The notes under the pieces: generated by a model
The model's input: only the letters and a program-made list of their open reading frames with translations
Told to the model about the DNA's origin: nothing
Database searches by the model: none
Part shown: positions 44,717 through 52,012 of the stretch, in pieces
Numbering within the stretch: the stretch's first letter is position 1
Layout: each line of letters starts with the position of its first letter
Origin: Paracoccus halophilus
Lineage (GTDB): Bacteria > Pseudomonadota > Alphaproteobacteria > Rhodobacterales > Rhodobacteraceae
Direction: 5' to 3'
NCBI RefSeq assembly: GCF_000763905.1
Contig: NZ_JRKN01000010.1
Location: forward strand, 52,310 to 116,309
DNA: 64,000 nt
Made by a program: the position numbers and the translations under genes

Positions 44717-45499
44717 TCAGAGCGCGGTCCAGCCGCCATCGACCGAAATGCTGGTCCCGGTGATCTGATCGGCGGCCGGAGAGCACAGGAATACGGCCGT
44801 GCCGCCCATCTGCGCGACCGTGGCGAATTCCCCCGAGGGCTGGCGATCCAGCATGACCTTGGCGATCACGTCCTCGCGGCTCATGCTGTGGGTCTTCATC
44901 TGGTCGGGGATCTGCTTTTCGACGATGGGCGTCAGCACATAGCCCGGGCAGATGGCGTTGCAGGTGATCGGTTCGCGCGCGGCCTCCAGCGCGGTGACCT
45001 TGGTCAGGCCGATAATGCCGTGCTTGGCGGCCACATAGGCCGATTTGAAGGGCGAGGCCGTCAGACCATGGGCCGAGGCGACATTGATCACCCGCCCCCA
45101 GCCCGCCTTGCGCATCATCGGCAGCGCCACGGCCGTGGTGTGAAAGGCCGAGGACAGGTTGATCGCGATGATCGCGTCCCATTTCTCGGCCGGGAAATCG
45201 GGAATCGCCGCGACATGCTGGATGCCGGCATTGTTCACCAGGATATCGCAGACGCCGGCCTTTTCGATCAGCGCCCGGCACTGGTCCGGCTTGGACATGT
45301 CGGCCTGGATATAGCGGACCTTCACGCCATGTTCGCCGGCCAGGCTTTCGGCCAGGGCGTGATCCTCGTCCGCGTCGGTAAAGCTGTTGAGCACGATATC
45401 GGCGCCGGCCCGCGCCAGTTCCTGCGCGACCCCCAGACCGATCCCCGAATTCGAGCCCGTCACGATCGCCGTCTTGCCGCCAAGAAATTTCTCGAACAT
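44717..45499 (-). CDS. bdhA: D-3-hydroxybutyrate dehydrogenase (SDR family)
   Basis: 260 residues, the standard BdhA length. TGSNSGIGLGVA cofactor loop, NNAGIQHVAAI, SAHGLTASPFKSAYVAAKHG with catalytic Ser/Tyr/Lys, and ICPGYVLTPIVEKQIPDQ, which is specific to the hydroxybutyrate enzyme. It interconverts 3-hydroxybutyrate and acetoacetate in polyhydroxybutyrate turnover. GGAGG five bases upstream of the ATG at 45499 fixes the start. Monocistronic here. Confidence 0.92.
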   Translation of the reverse strand: MFEKFLGGKTAIVTGSNSGIGLGVAQELARAGADIVLNSFTDADEDHALAESLAGEHGVKVRYIQADMSKPDQCRALIEKAGVCDILVNNAGIQHVAAIPDFPAEKWDAIIAINLSSAFHTTAVALPMMRKAGWGRVINVASAHGLTASPFKSAYVAAKHGIIGLTKVTALEAAREPITCNAICPGYVLTPIVEKQIPDQMKTHSMSREDVIAKVMLDRQPSGEFATVAQMGGTAVFLCSPAADQITGTSISVDGGWTAL

Positions 45500-45883
45500 C
45501 GCTGCCTCCGGATGCATGTGTCGCGGTTTCGGCGGCAGCATGGGGAAAAAGCCGGGGCGGCACAAGGGCGGGTCCGGTTCCGGGGCGCGCATGTCCCGGC
45601 AGGTCCCGAAACATTTTTACGTGATCGATTCTGACGACCGCGTGCGGCGGCACCGACCGGCACCCTTACTCCAAGCACCTGCAATCGCGAAAGAAAAAAG
45701 CGCCCGCACGAGGCGGGCGCAAGTCATGAGGCAGGTTTCATACAGGCAAGAAACCTATCGAGCAGTGCTTTATCTATACGCTTTTCCCCCCCCGAGTCCA
45801 AGGCGTAAGTTTGCCTCGTGGTGAACGGCGGGCTAATCTGCCGGCAAACAACACCAGCGACCCGGAAATCAGGGCAATCGAGC
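45500..45883. other. Intergenic region between bdhA and the peptide-binding protein gene
   Basis: 384 bases between divergent genes. Contents: the bdhA ribosome site; a minus-strand rho-independent terminator (45691-45720); a second hairpin (45733-45756); an 8-C run near 45786; and lower GC than the surroundings from about 45721. A minus-strand reading frame (45993-45724) crosses it but is not trusted as coding. A small RNA is a better guess. Confidence 0.5.
45691..45720 (-). terminator. Rho-independent terminator, minus strand
   Basis: Eight-base arms GCGCCCGC (45700-45707) and GCGGGCGC (45713-45720), 5-base loop. On the minus strand the stem is followed by CTTTTTTCTTTC-like U-rich sequence, the best textbook terminator in the window. 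No recognised gene ends just upstream of it, so it implies a minus-strand transcript. Confidence 0.8.
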
Positions 45884-47737
45884 ATGCGATTCTGCAAAAT
45901 CACCAGTAAATCCGCGTTCTGGCGGCGATTCACCTTATGCGTGTGTGTTGCATACTTGCCGCTGGCAAGTTCCGCTGAACCCATGCATGCCATTGCAATG
46001 TATGGGAAACCCGCGCTCGAACCGGGTTTTTCGCACCTGCCCTATACCAATCCGCAGGCGCCCAAGGGCGGCACGATTCGCCTTGCCGAAACCGGATCGT
46101 TCGATTCGCTCAACCCCTGGATCCTGATGGGCAATCCGGTCTGGCCGATCTACACCCAGCCCGGCATGCTGACGGAATCGCTGATGACGCGCTCGATCGA
46201 CGAGCCGTTCACGCTTTACGGCCTGCTGGCGGAAAGCGTCGAGACGGACCCCGGACGCGGCTGGGTCGAATTCACCCTGCGGCCGGAGGCGCGTTTTTCC
46301 GACGGCTCTGCGGTCACCATCGAGGATGTGATGTGGTCCTATGAGACGCTGGGCACGCGGGGCCATCCCCGCTACAGCGCCGTCTGGGACAAGGTCGAAA
46401 AGATGGAGCAGACCGGCCCGCGCTCGGTCCGCTTTACCTTCAACACCGCCGACCGGGAACTGGCGCTGCTGATGGGCATGCGGCCGATCCTGAAAAAGGC
46501 GCAATGGCAGGACAGGGATTTCAGCCAGTCCGGGCTGATGGTGCCTATCGGCTCGGGGCCCTATGTCATCGACCGGGTCGATCCGGGCCGCATGATCAGC
46601 TTTCGCCGCAATCCCGATTACTGGGGGCGCGATCTGCCGGTAACGCAGGGGACCGGCAATTTCGACGAGATCCGCTTTGACTATTTCGCCGATGCCTCGA
46701 CCATGTTCGAGGCCTTCAAGGCCGGCGAGATCGATGTCTGGCGCGAGCTGGTCGCCGCCCGCTGGGACCGCGATTTCGACTTTCCCGCCATGCGCGAGGG
46801 CCGGATCGAGAAATCCGAGATCGCGCATGGCCGCCCTTCGGGGATCATCGGTCTGGTGATGAACACGCGAAACCCGCTATTCGCGGACTGGCGGGTGCGG
46901 CAGGCGATGATCGAGGCCTTCAATTACCGCTTCATCAACATGACGCTGTCGGGCGGCAAGGATCCGCGCATCACCAGCTATTTCTCGAATTCCGAACTGG
47001 CGATGCAGCCCGGCCCGGCGACCGGACGCGTGGCCGAGCTTCTGGCGCCCTTTGCCGGCGAATTGCCGCCCGGCACGCTGGAAGGCTATGCCCTACCCAA
47101 GGGGGGCGAGCGCGCCGTCGATCGCCGGGGCATCAGCGCCGCGCTGCGACTGCTGGCCGAGGCTGGCTGGAAGGTGCAGGATGGCGAGCTGCGCGACGAC
47201 CGGAACCAGCCCTTCAGCTTCGAGATATTGCTGAACCAGTCGGGCAGCGCCATGCGCACCAGCGCCGAGACCCGGCAGATCGTGAATATCTTCGTGGAAT
47301 CGCTGCGCAACCTGGGCATCCGGCCCCGGGTCACGCTGCTCGACCCGGCGCAATATGTCGAGCGCACGAACAATTACCAGTTCGACATGACCTGGTACGA
47401 GCGCGGCCTGTCGCTTTCGCCCGGCAATGAGCAGCTGCTGTATTGGGGCGCGAATGGCGTGACGCAGACCGGCAGCAAGAACTGGATGGGCATGACTTCG
47501 CCCGCCGCCGAGGCGATGATCGCCGAAATGGGCCGGGCGCGCACCTATGAGGACTATCTGGCCGCGGTCCGGGCGCTGGACCGGATCCTGACCGCCGGGC
47601 GTTATGTCATTCCGGTCAGCTATTCGCGGATTTCCCGCTTGGCGCATGGGGCAAGTCTGGATTATCCTGAAAACACGCCGCTTTACGGTGACTGGCCAGG
47701 GTTCATGCCGGACATCTGGTGGCAGGAGAGGAAGTAA
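45884..47737 (+). CDS. Peptide ABC transporter substrate-binding protein (YejA-like)
   Basis: 617 residues, SBP_bac_5 family. Signal peptide to about residue 33. HAIAMYGKPALEPGFSHLPYTNPQAPKGGTI is the start typical of YejA-like proteins (position about 36), which bind oligopeptides; GSFDSLNPWI and FRRNPDYWGRDLPV follow. Start at 45884 is chosen since it begins the signal sequence; an ATG at 45818 is less likely. No permease or ATPase is next to it, so partners are elsewhere. Its TAA overlaps the entericidin ATG. Confidence 0.87.
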   Translation: MRFCKITSKSAFWRRFTLCVCVAYLPLASSAEPMHAIAMYGKPALEPGFSHLPYTNPQAPKGGTIRLAETGSFDSLNPWILMGNPVWPIYTQPGMLTESLMTRSIDEPFTLYGLLAESVETDPGRGWVEFTLRPEARFSDGSAVTIEDVMWSYETLGTRGHPRYSAVWDKVEKMEQTGPRSVRFTFNTADRELALLMGMRPILKKAQWQDRDFSQSGLMVPIGSGPYVIDRVDPGRMISFRRNPDYWGRDLPVTQGTGNFDEIRFDYFADASTMFEAFKAGEIDVWRELVAARWDRDFDFPAMREGRIEKSEIAHGRPSGIIGLVMNTRNPLFADWRVRQAMIEAFNYRFINMTLSGGKDPRITSYFSNSELAMQPGPATGRVAELLAPFAGELPPGTLEGYALPKGGERAVDRRGISAALRLLAEAGWKVQDGELRDDRNQPFSFEILLNQSGSAMRTSAETRQIVNIFVESLRNLGIRPRVTLLDPAQYVERTNNYQFDMTWYERGLSLSPGNEQLLYWGANGVTQTGSKNWMGMTSPAAEAMIAEMGRARTYEDYLAAVRALDRILTAGRYVIPVSYSRISRLAHGASLDYPENTPLYGDWPGFMPDIWWQERK

Positions 47738-47874
47738 TGAGATTAAGCCGGATGGCAATCGTAATGGCCGTTCTAGCACTGGCCGCATGCAACACCGTCG
47801 CCGGAGTGGGTGAGGATATCACCGGGGCGGCGCGCACGGTCCAGGGCGGCATGGGCGGCTCGGGAGGTTACTGA
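47737..47874 (+). CDS. Entericidin-like small lipoprotein
   Basis: 45 residues. Signal MRLSRMAIVMAVLALAAC with lipobox LAAC-N, then NTVAGVGEDITGAARTV, the EcnA/EcnB pattern. Its ATG shares a base with the TAA of the preceding gene, and its TGA overlaps the next ATG (TGATG). Entericidins are envelope lipoproteins; in enterics EcnB promotes lysis in stationary phase. Role here unproven. Confidence 0.8.
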   Translation: MRLSRMAIVMAVLALAACNTVAGVGEDITGAARTVQGGMGGSGGY

Positions 47875-48206
47875 TGAAATGGGTTCATGTCCGCGACAAC
47901 TGGCCCGCCTTTTTCGAGGCGATCACCGAAAAATGGCCCGAGGCCGATGAGGTCGAGCTGGAAGAGATCGACGGCGATCAGCGCGCCTTCATCGCCTATA
48001 TCGCCGAGATCTCGGGGCAGGCGCCCGAAGAGGCCCGCGACGAGATCCGCGAATGGCTGGCCGGAGAGATCCCCTCGGACATCATTATGGACCCGATCCA
48101 CGACAATCATTCGATCGCGCTGTCGTCGAAATATGTCGGCGAGGGCGAGGATGAATATGATGACGATGCCCGTTTCGGCGACGACGGCGACGAGCGCGAC
48201 GACTAG
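47874..48206 (+). CDS. Acidic CsbD-like protein
   Basis: 110 residues, very acidic, ending in an Asp-rich tail (about 90-110). MKWVHVRDNWPAFFEAITEKWPEADEVELEEIDGD has the spacing of tryptophans and charged residues of CsbD-like stress proteins. Cytoplasmic. Coupled to the entericidin gene. Assignment is by pattern only. Confidence 0.65.
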   Translation: MKWVHVRDNWPAFFEAITEKWPEADEVELEEIDGDQRAFIAYIAEISGQAPEEARDEIREWLAGEIPSDIIMDPIHDNHSIALSSKYVGEGEDEYDDDARFGDDGDERDD

Positions 48207-48358
48207 CCTTTCCGGCGCGGCACCCGCTGGACCGGATCGGCGATGCACCTGTCCGGCGCGGCCGGGCTGATGGCAGGGTCGACGATCAGACCCATGCAAC
48301 GGATGCCGGATGGCGGGCCGATAGCTGAGCGGTGAGAAACAAGGCCCTCTGTCGCGTC
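48207..48358. other. Spacer between convergent genes
   Basis: 152 bases between the acidic protein and xthA stops. No strong hairpin with U-tract, ORF or repeat is seen. Confidence 0.3.
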
Positions 48359-49144
48359 TCAGGCGTCGAGATCGACCCAGACCGGCACATGATCGCTGGG
48401 CTTGTCCTTGGCGCGTTCCTCGCGATCGATGCCCAGATCGATCATCAGATCGGCGGCCTGGGGCGACAGCAGGACATGGTCGATGCGGATGCCGTTGTCC
48501 TTTTGCCAGGCGCCGGCCTGATAGTCCCAGAAGGTAAAGGGGCCGCGCGGGCTGTCGGGTTCGCGCAGGCGGACGGCATCGGTCCAGCCGTCGAAAAGGA
48601 TCCGGCGCAGGGCGCCGCGGCTTTCGGGCTGAAACAGCGCGTCATCCGTCCATTTCTCGGGATGGGCGGCGTCGCGGGGCTCGGGGATGACATTGTAATC
48701 GCCCAGCATCACCACCGGCATTTCGTCGGCAAGGAAACCCTGCGCATGTCGGTGCAGCCGCTGCATCCAGCCCAGCTTGTAGTCGAATTTCGGCCCCGGC
48801 TGCGGATTGCCGTTCGGCAGATAGAGCCCGGCCACGCGGATGGCGCGCCGGCCCGCCACCGTCGCCTCGATCCAGCGCGCCTGTTCGTCGCCGTCATCGC
48901 CCGGCAGGCCGCGCCTCACGTCCTCGAGCGGCAGTTTCGACAGGATCGCCACGCCGTTGAAGCTTTTCTGGCCGTGAACCTCGATATTGTAGCCCAGATC
49001 GGCGATCGGCTCGTAGGGAAAGCTTTCGTCCTGGGTCTTGATTTCCTGCAGCACCACGACATCGGGCTGCGCCCCGGACAGCCAGCCGGTCAGCGTCTCG
49101 ATACGGGCGCGGATGCCGTTGATATTGAATGTCGCGATCTTCAT
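48359..49144 (-). CDS. xthA: Exodeoxyribonuclease III
   Basis: 261 residues, AP endonuclease/3'-exonuclease of base-excision repair. Active-site motifs: FNINGIRAR, LQEIKT, LYLPNGNPQ, GDYNVIPEPRD, and SDHVPVWVDL at the C-terminus. Convergent with the upstream plus-strand unit. Confidence 0.94.
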   Translation of the reverse strand: MKIATFNINGIRARIETLTGWLSGAQPDVVVLQEIKTQDESFPYEPIADLGYNIEVHGQKSFNGVAILSKLPLEDVRRGLPGDDGDEQARWIEATVAGRRAIRVAGLYLPNGNPQPGPKFDYKLGWMQRLHRHAQGFLADEMPVVMLGDYNVIPEPRDAAHPEKWTDDALFQPESRGALRRILFDGWTDAVRLREPDSPRGPFTFWDYQAGAWQKDNGIRIDHVLLSPQAADLMIDLGIDREERAKDKPSDHVPVWVDLDA

Positions 49145-49182
49145 GGGCGCGAGACTAGCCGCGCGCGGCCGGCATGACCAGA

Positions 49183-49518
49183 TCAGATCGAAAACGACGT
49201 GCCGCAGCCGCAGGAGGAGGAGGCGTTCGGGTTCTCGATGGTGAAACGCGCGCCGATCAGTTCATCGGCGAAGTCGATCACCGCGCCCGCCAGAAACGGC
49301 AGTGAAACGGGATCGACGACGACGCTTTGCCCGGCGCCTTGCAGGATCAGGTCGTCCTCGGCCGGGTCGTCCAAGCGGATGTCGTATTGAAAGCCCGAGC
49401 AGCCGCCTCCGGCCACCGCCACGCGCAAGGGCCGCGCGGGGCCGCCGTCGTTGATCTCGGCCAGGCGCGCAAAGGCGCGTTCGGTGACCCTGGGGGGCAG
49501 GTTCAGTTCCACGTTCAT
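49183..49518 (-). CDS. erpA: A-type iron-sulfur carrier protein (ErpA/IscA family)
   Basis: 111 residues. The three conserved cysteines are in GGGCSGFQY and in SSCGCGTSF at the C-terminus. It delivers Fe-S clusters to target proteins, possibly the many clusters of complex I. About 40 bases from xthA, divergent from dgt with a 75-base gap. Confidence 0.9.
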   Translation of the reverse strand: MNVELNLPPRVTERAFARLAEINDGGPARPLRVAVAGGGCSGFQYDIRLDDPAEDDLILQGAGQSVVVDPVSLPFLAGAVIDFADELIGARFTIENPNASSSCGCGTSFSI

Positions 49519-49593
49519 GGGGCGTTCCGGTTTCCGTTCCTGACAACGGAATATAGGGTCCGGCGCAAACACCCGCAAGGAATGCCGGACGAA

Positions 49594-50736
49594 ATGACCG
49601 CCCCCTATGCCTGCCAGCCCGAAGACAGCCGCGGCCGCCACTGGCCCGAGCGCATGTCGACATTCCGCAGCCCCTGGCAGCGCGACCGCGACCGGATCAT
49701 CCATTCCAGCGCCTTTCGCCGCCTGAAGCACAAGACCCAGGTCTTTGTCGAGCATGAGGGGGATTATTACCGCACCCGGCTGACCCATACGATCGAAGTG
49801 GCGCAGGTCGCGCGCACCATCGCGGGCGTGCTGGGGCTGAATGCCGATCTGGCCGAGACGGTGGCGCTGGCCCATGACCTGGGACACCCCCCCTTTGGCC
49901 ATACCGGCGAGGATGCGCTGGCCGCGCTGATGGCCCCCTATGGCGGGTTCGATCACAATGCCCAGGCGCTGCGCATCGTCACCCGGCTGGAACGGCATTA
50001 CGCCGATTTCGACGGGCTGAACCTGACCTGGGAAAGCCTTGAGGGGATCGCCAAGCACAACGGTCCGGTGACCGGCCCCCTGCCCTATGCGCTGGCCGAG
50101 GTGAACGCGGAATGGGACCTTGAGCTTGCCACCAATGCCAGCGCCGAGGCGCAGGTCGCCGCCGTCGCCGATGACGTGGCCTATAACCATCACGACCTGC
50201 ATGACGGTTTGCGCGCCGGGCTCTTCACCGAAAAGGATCTGGCCGAACTGCCCGTCGTCGGCGAGGCCTTTGCCGAGGTCGACCGCCTGCATCCGGGCCT
50301 TGAGCCGATGCGCCGCCGTCACGAGGCGCTGCGCCGCGTCTTTGGCGTCATGGTCGAGGATGTGATCGCCGTTGCCCGGAACCGGCTGGCCGGCCTGCAG
50401 CCGCAATCCGCGCAGGAAATTCGCGACATGGAGGGGCCGATCATCCGCTTTTCCAAGCCGCTTTACCAGAACCTCAAGGCGATCAAGCTGTTCCTCTTCC
50501 AGCGCATGTATCGCGCGCCCTCGGTCGTGACCGAACGTCGGCGCGTGACCGAGATGCTGAACGGGCTGTTCCCGCTGTTCATGAACGACCCGGCGAAAAT
50601 GCCCGAGCATTGGCAAAGGGCGGCGCAGGCGGCCGGGGATGAGACGGGGCGCGCGCGCGTCGTTCTGGATTATGTGGCCGGCATGACCGACCGCTTCGCC
50701 ATTCAGGAAGCCGAGCGGCTGTTGGACCGGGGCTGA
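49594..50736 (+). CDS. dgt: Deoxyguanosinetriphosphate triphosphohydrolase-like protein
   Basis: 380 residues, HD-domain. RLTHTIEVAQVART, ALAHDLGHPPFGHTGED (HD pair about residue 95) and VADDVAYNHHDLHDG are metal-binding motifs. It hydrolyses dNTPs to nucleoside and tripolyphosphate. MTAPYACQ (49594) is favoured over an ATG four codons earlier whose AAGGA lies too close. Confidence 0.92.
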   Translation: MTAPYACQPEDSRGRHWPERMSTFRSPWQRDRDRIIHSSAFRRLKHKTQVFVEHEGDYYRTRLTHTIEVAQVARTIAGVLGLNADLAETVALAHDLGHPPFGHTGEDALAALMAPYGGFDHNAQALRIVTRLERHYADFDGLNLTWESLEGIAKHNGPVTGPLPYALAEVNAEWDLELATNASAEAQVAAVADDVAYNHHDLHDGLRAGLFTEKDLAELPVVGEAFAEVDRLHPGLEPMRRRHEALRRVFGVMVEDVIAVARNRLAGLQPQSAQEIRDMEGPIIRFSKPLYQNLKAIKLFLFQRMYRAPSVVTERRRVTEMLNGLFPLFMNDPAKMPEHWQRAAQAAGDETGRARVVLDYVAGMTDRFAIQEAERLLDRG

Positions 50737-50737
50737 A

Positions 50738-50758
50738 GCGGGGGCTTTCCGCCCCCGC
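50738..50758 (+). terminator. GC-rich hairpin after dgt, followed by CCCCCGAGGATATTT
   Basis: GCGGGGGC (50738-50745), loop TTTCC, GCCCCCGC (50751-50758), then ACCCCCGAGGATATTTGT and a purine-rich tail. The dgt stop lies right before it. It looks like one copy of a repeated intergenic element I recall from Rhodobacteraceae genomes; only one is seen here. Confidence 0.6.
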
Positions 50759-50870
50759 ACCCCCGAGGATATTTGTCTGAAGAAGAAAGCCGTGGCCATG
50801 GCGTCGCGTGAAACCGGGCGGGCCGTCGCGCGTTGGGAATACGAACCCCATACAGGACAGGAGACTGGCA

Positions 50871-51293
50871 ATGATCGTCAATCACGGCTCGGCCAAATGG
50901 GAAGGCGACCTGAAGACCGGCAAGGGGCTGGTCTCGACCAAATCCGGCGTGCTGTCGGACCAGCCCTATGGTTTCAACACCCGTTTCGAGGGCGCGAGTG
51001 GCACCAACCCCGAAGAACTGATCGGCGCCGCCCATGCCGCCTGTTTCAGCATGGCGCTGTCGATGATCCTGGCTGGCGAAGGCGTGACGGATGTGAAGAT
51101 CGAGACCACCTCGAAGATCGGTCTGGACAAGGAAGGTGACGGTTTCGCGATCAAGACCGCGCATCTCGAGACGCGTGTTTCCGGCAATGGCGAGCGCGCG
51201 GTGATCGAGGAAGCGGCGCGCAAGGCCGAAAAGGGCTGCCCGGTCAGCAAGGTGCTGAATGCCGAGATCACGATGGATGTGACGGTGGTTTAG
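50871..51293 (+). CDS. OsmC family peroxidase
   Basis: 140 residues. Both catalytic cysteines are present: AAHAACFSMAL (Cys about 59) and AEKGCPVSKVL (about 124). Reduces organic hydroperoxides, usually with dihydrolipoyl-type electrons. AGGAG lies nine bases before the ATG. Own promoter likely, since the dgt hairpin intervenes. Confidence 0.92.
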   Translation: MIVNHGSAKWEGDLKTGKGLVSTKSGVLSDQPYGFNTRFEGASGTNPEELIGAAHAACFSMALSMILAGEGVTDVKIETTSKIGLDKEGDGFAIKTAHLETRVSGNGERAVIEEAARKAEKGCPVSKVLNAEITMDVTVV

Positions 51294-51303
51294 GTGCGAG
51301 GCG

Positions 51304-51336
51304 CCATGCGGCGCGGTAATTGGCCGCGCTGCATGG
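51304..51336 (+). terminator. Long hairpin after the osmC-like gene
   Basis: CCATGCGGCGCGG (51304-51316) pairs with CCGCGCTGCATGG (51324-51336) over 13 pairs with one G-U, 7-base loop. Starts 11 bases after the stop. No U-tract. Confidence 0.65.
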
Positions 51337-51426
51337 GGTGAGGCTGGTGCGCTTTGCGGGACGAAATCACCATTCGCTGCGCTTGCGCCAACGCTTTTCT
51401 ATATGGCGGCAAGTGAAGTGATACTA

Positions 51427-51891
51427 TTATTGCTTATCTTTATGGATGGCTCTGGGAGGAAAGCGCCAGACAAGAATCAATCCAACAATCAAAACGAAGG
51501 CATGTGGAAACGCAGAGTTGATTGCGAATCCTAGCCAATCAAGTAAACCAAACTCATTGTGTGCGTCTTGCCAACTAGAAATTGATCCAAGTGCGTAGCC
51601 TTCAAGGTTTTTGCAATTCCCAAAACCCTCCAGAGTGCGTAGACGATCAAGATACGCCGATTGGTAAGACTTCCAGATGGTATCGAGAACCCAGAAGGGA
51701 ATGGCGGCCAACGCCGCGACCCACAGGATAACCCTTCCGGACGCTCCCAGTTTTTCGGAATAAACAGCAATAATTGCCGCGAGCGCTACACTAACGGACC
51801 AGCTCTTGAGCGTAATAAAATGGCCATTAAAGTCTTCGTATGCGCCGTATATGAGATTATACTCATTCCAATACAGCTGACACATGTCCAT
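51427..51891 (-). CDS. Low-GC membrane protein of unknown function
   Basis: 154 residues. Three hydrophobic segments: about 30-47 (WSVSVALAAIIAVYS), 55-75 (VILWVAALAAIPFWVLDTIW) and 126-146. After the second comes KSYQSAYLDRLRTLEGF, a WxLD...Y..R pattern found in some small defence-related (SLATT-like) and other two-helix proteins, a weak resemblance only. A line of this gene counts 27 G+C in 60, far below its neighbours, so recent acquisition is likely. GAGG nine bases before the ATG at 51891. Confidence 0.7.
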   Translation of the reverse strand: MDMCQLYWNEYNLIYGAYEDFNGHFITLKSWSVSVALAAIIAVYSEKLGASGRVILWVAALAAIPFWVLDTIWKSYQSAYLDRLRTLEGFGNCKNLEGYALGSISSWQDAHNEFGLLDWLGFAINSAFPHAFVLIVGLILVWRFPPRAIHKDKQ

Positions 51892-51933
51892 TGCCGATGC
51901 CCTCAGTTCCCAACGGGCCGTTAGCTAACTCCG

Positions 51934-51951
51934 CATTCACAATAGTGAATG
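51934..51951. promoter_or_regulatory. Perfect palindrome upstream of the low-GC gene
   Basis: CATTCAC (51934-51940) AATA GTGAATG (51945-51951). It lies 43 bases upstream of the membrane protein start in an AT-rich stretch, where an operator would be expected. The binding protein is unknown. Confidence 0.45.
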
Positions 51952-52012
51952 TTAGAGGGGTTCAAAACATCGGTCAAGTTGGCTCAAAATTTCTACGATG
52001 CCCCTCACATCC

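Noticed and set aside
45786..45793. Run of eight C as a phase-variation tract
   Set aside because: Not inside a credible coding region, and a single occurrence gives no support.
45724..45993. 89-codon minus-strand frame ending right before the terminator at 45720
   Set aside because: It overlaps the signal peptide of the peptide-binding protein, has no ribosome site I could find and no family; a non-coding RNA fits better. Kept only as a small-RNA finding.
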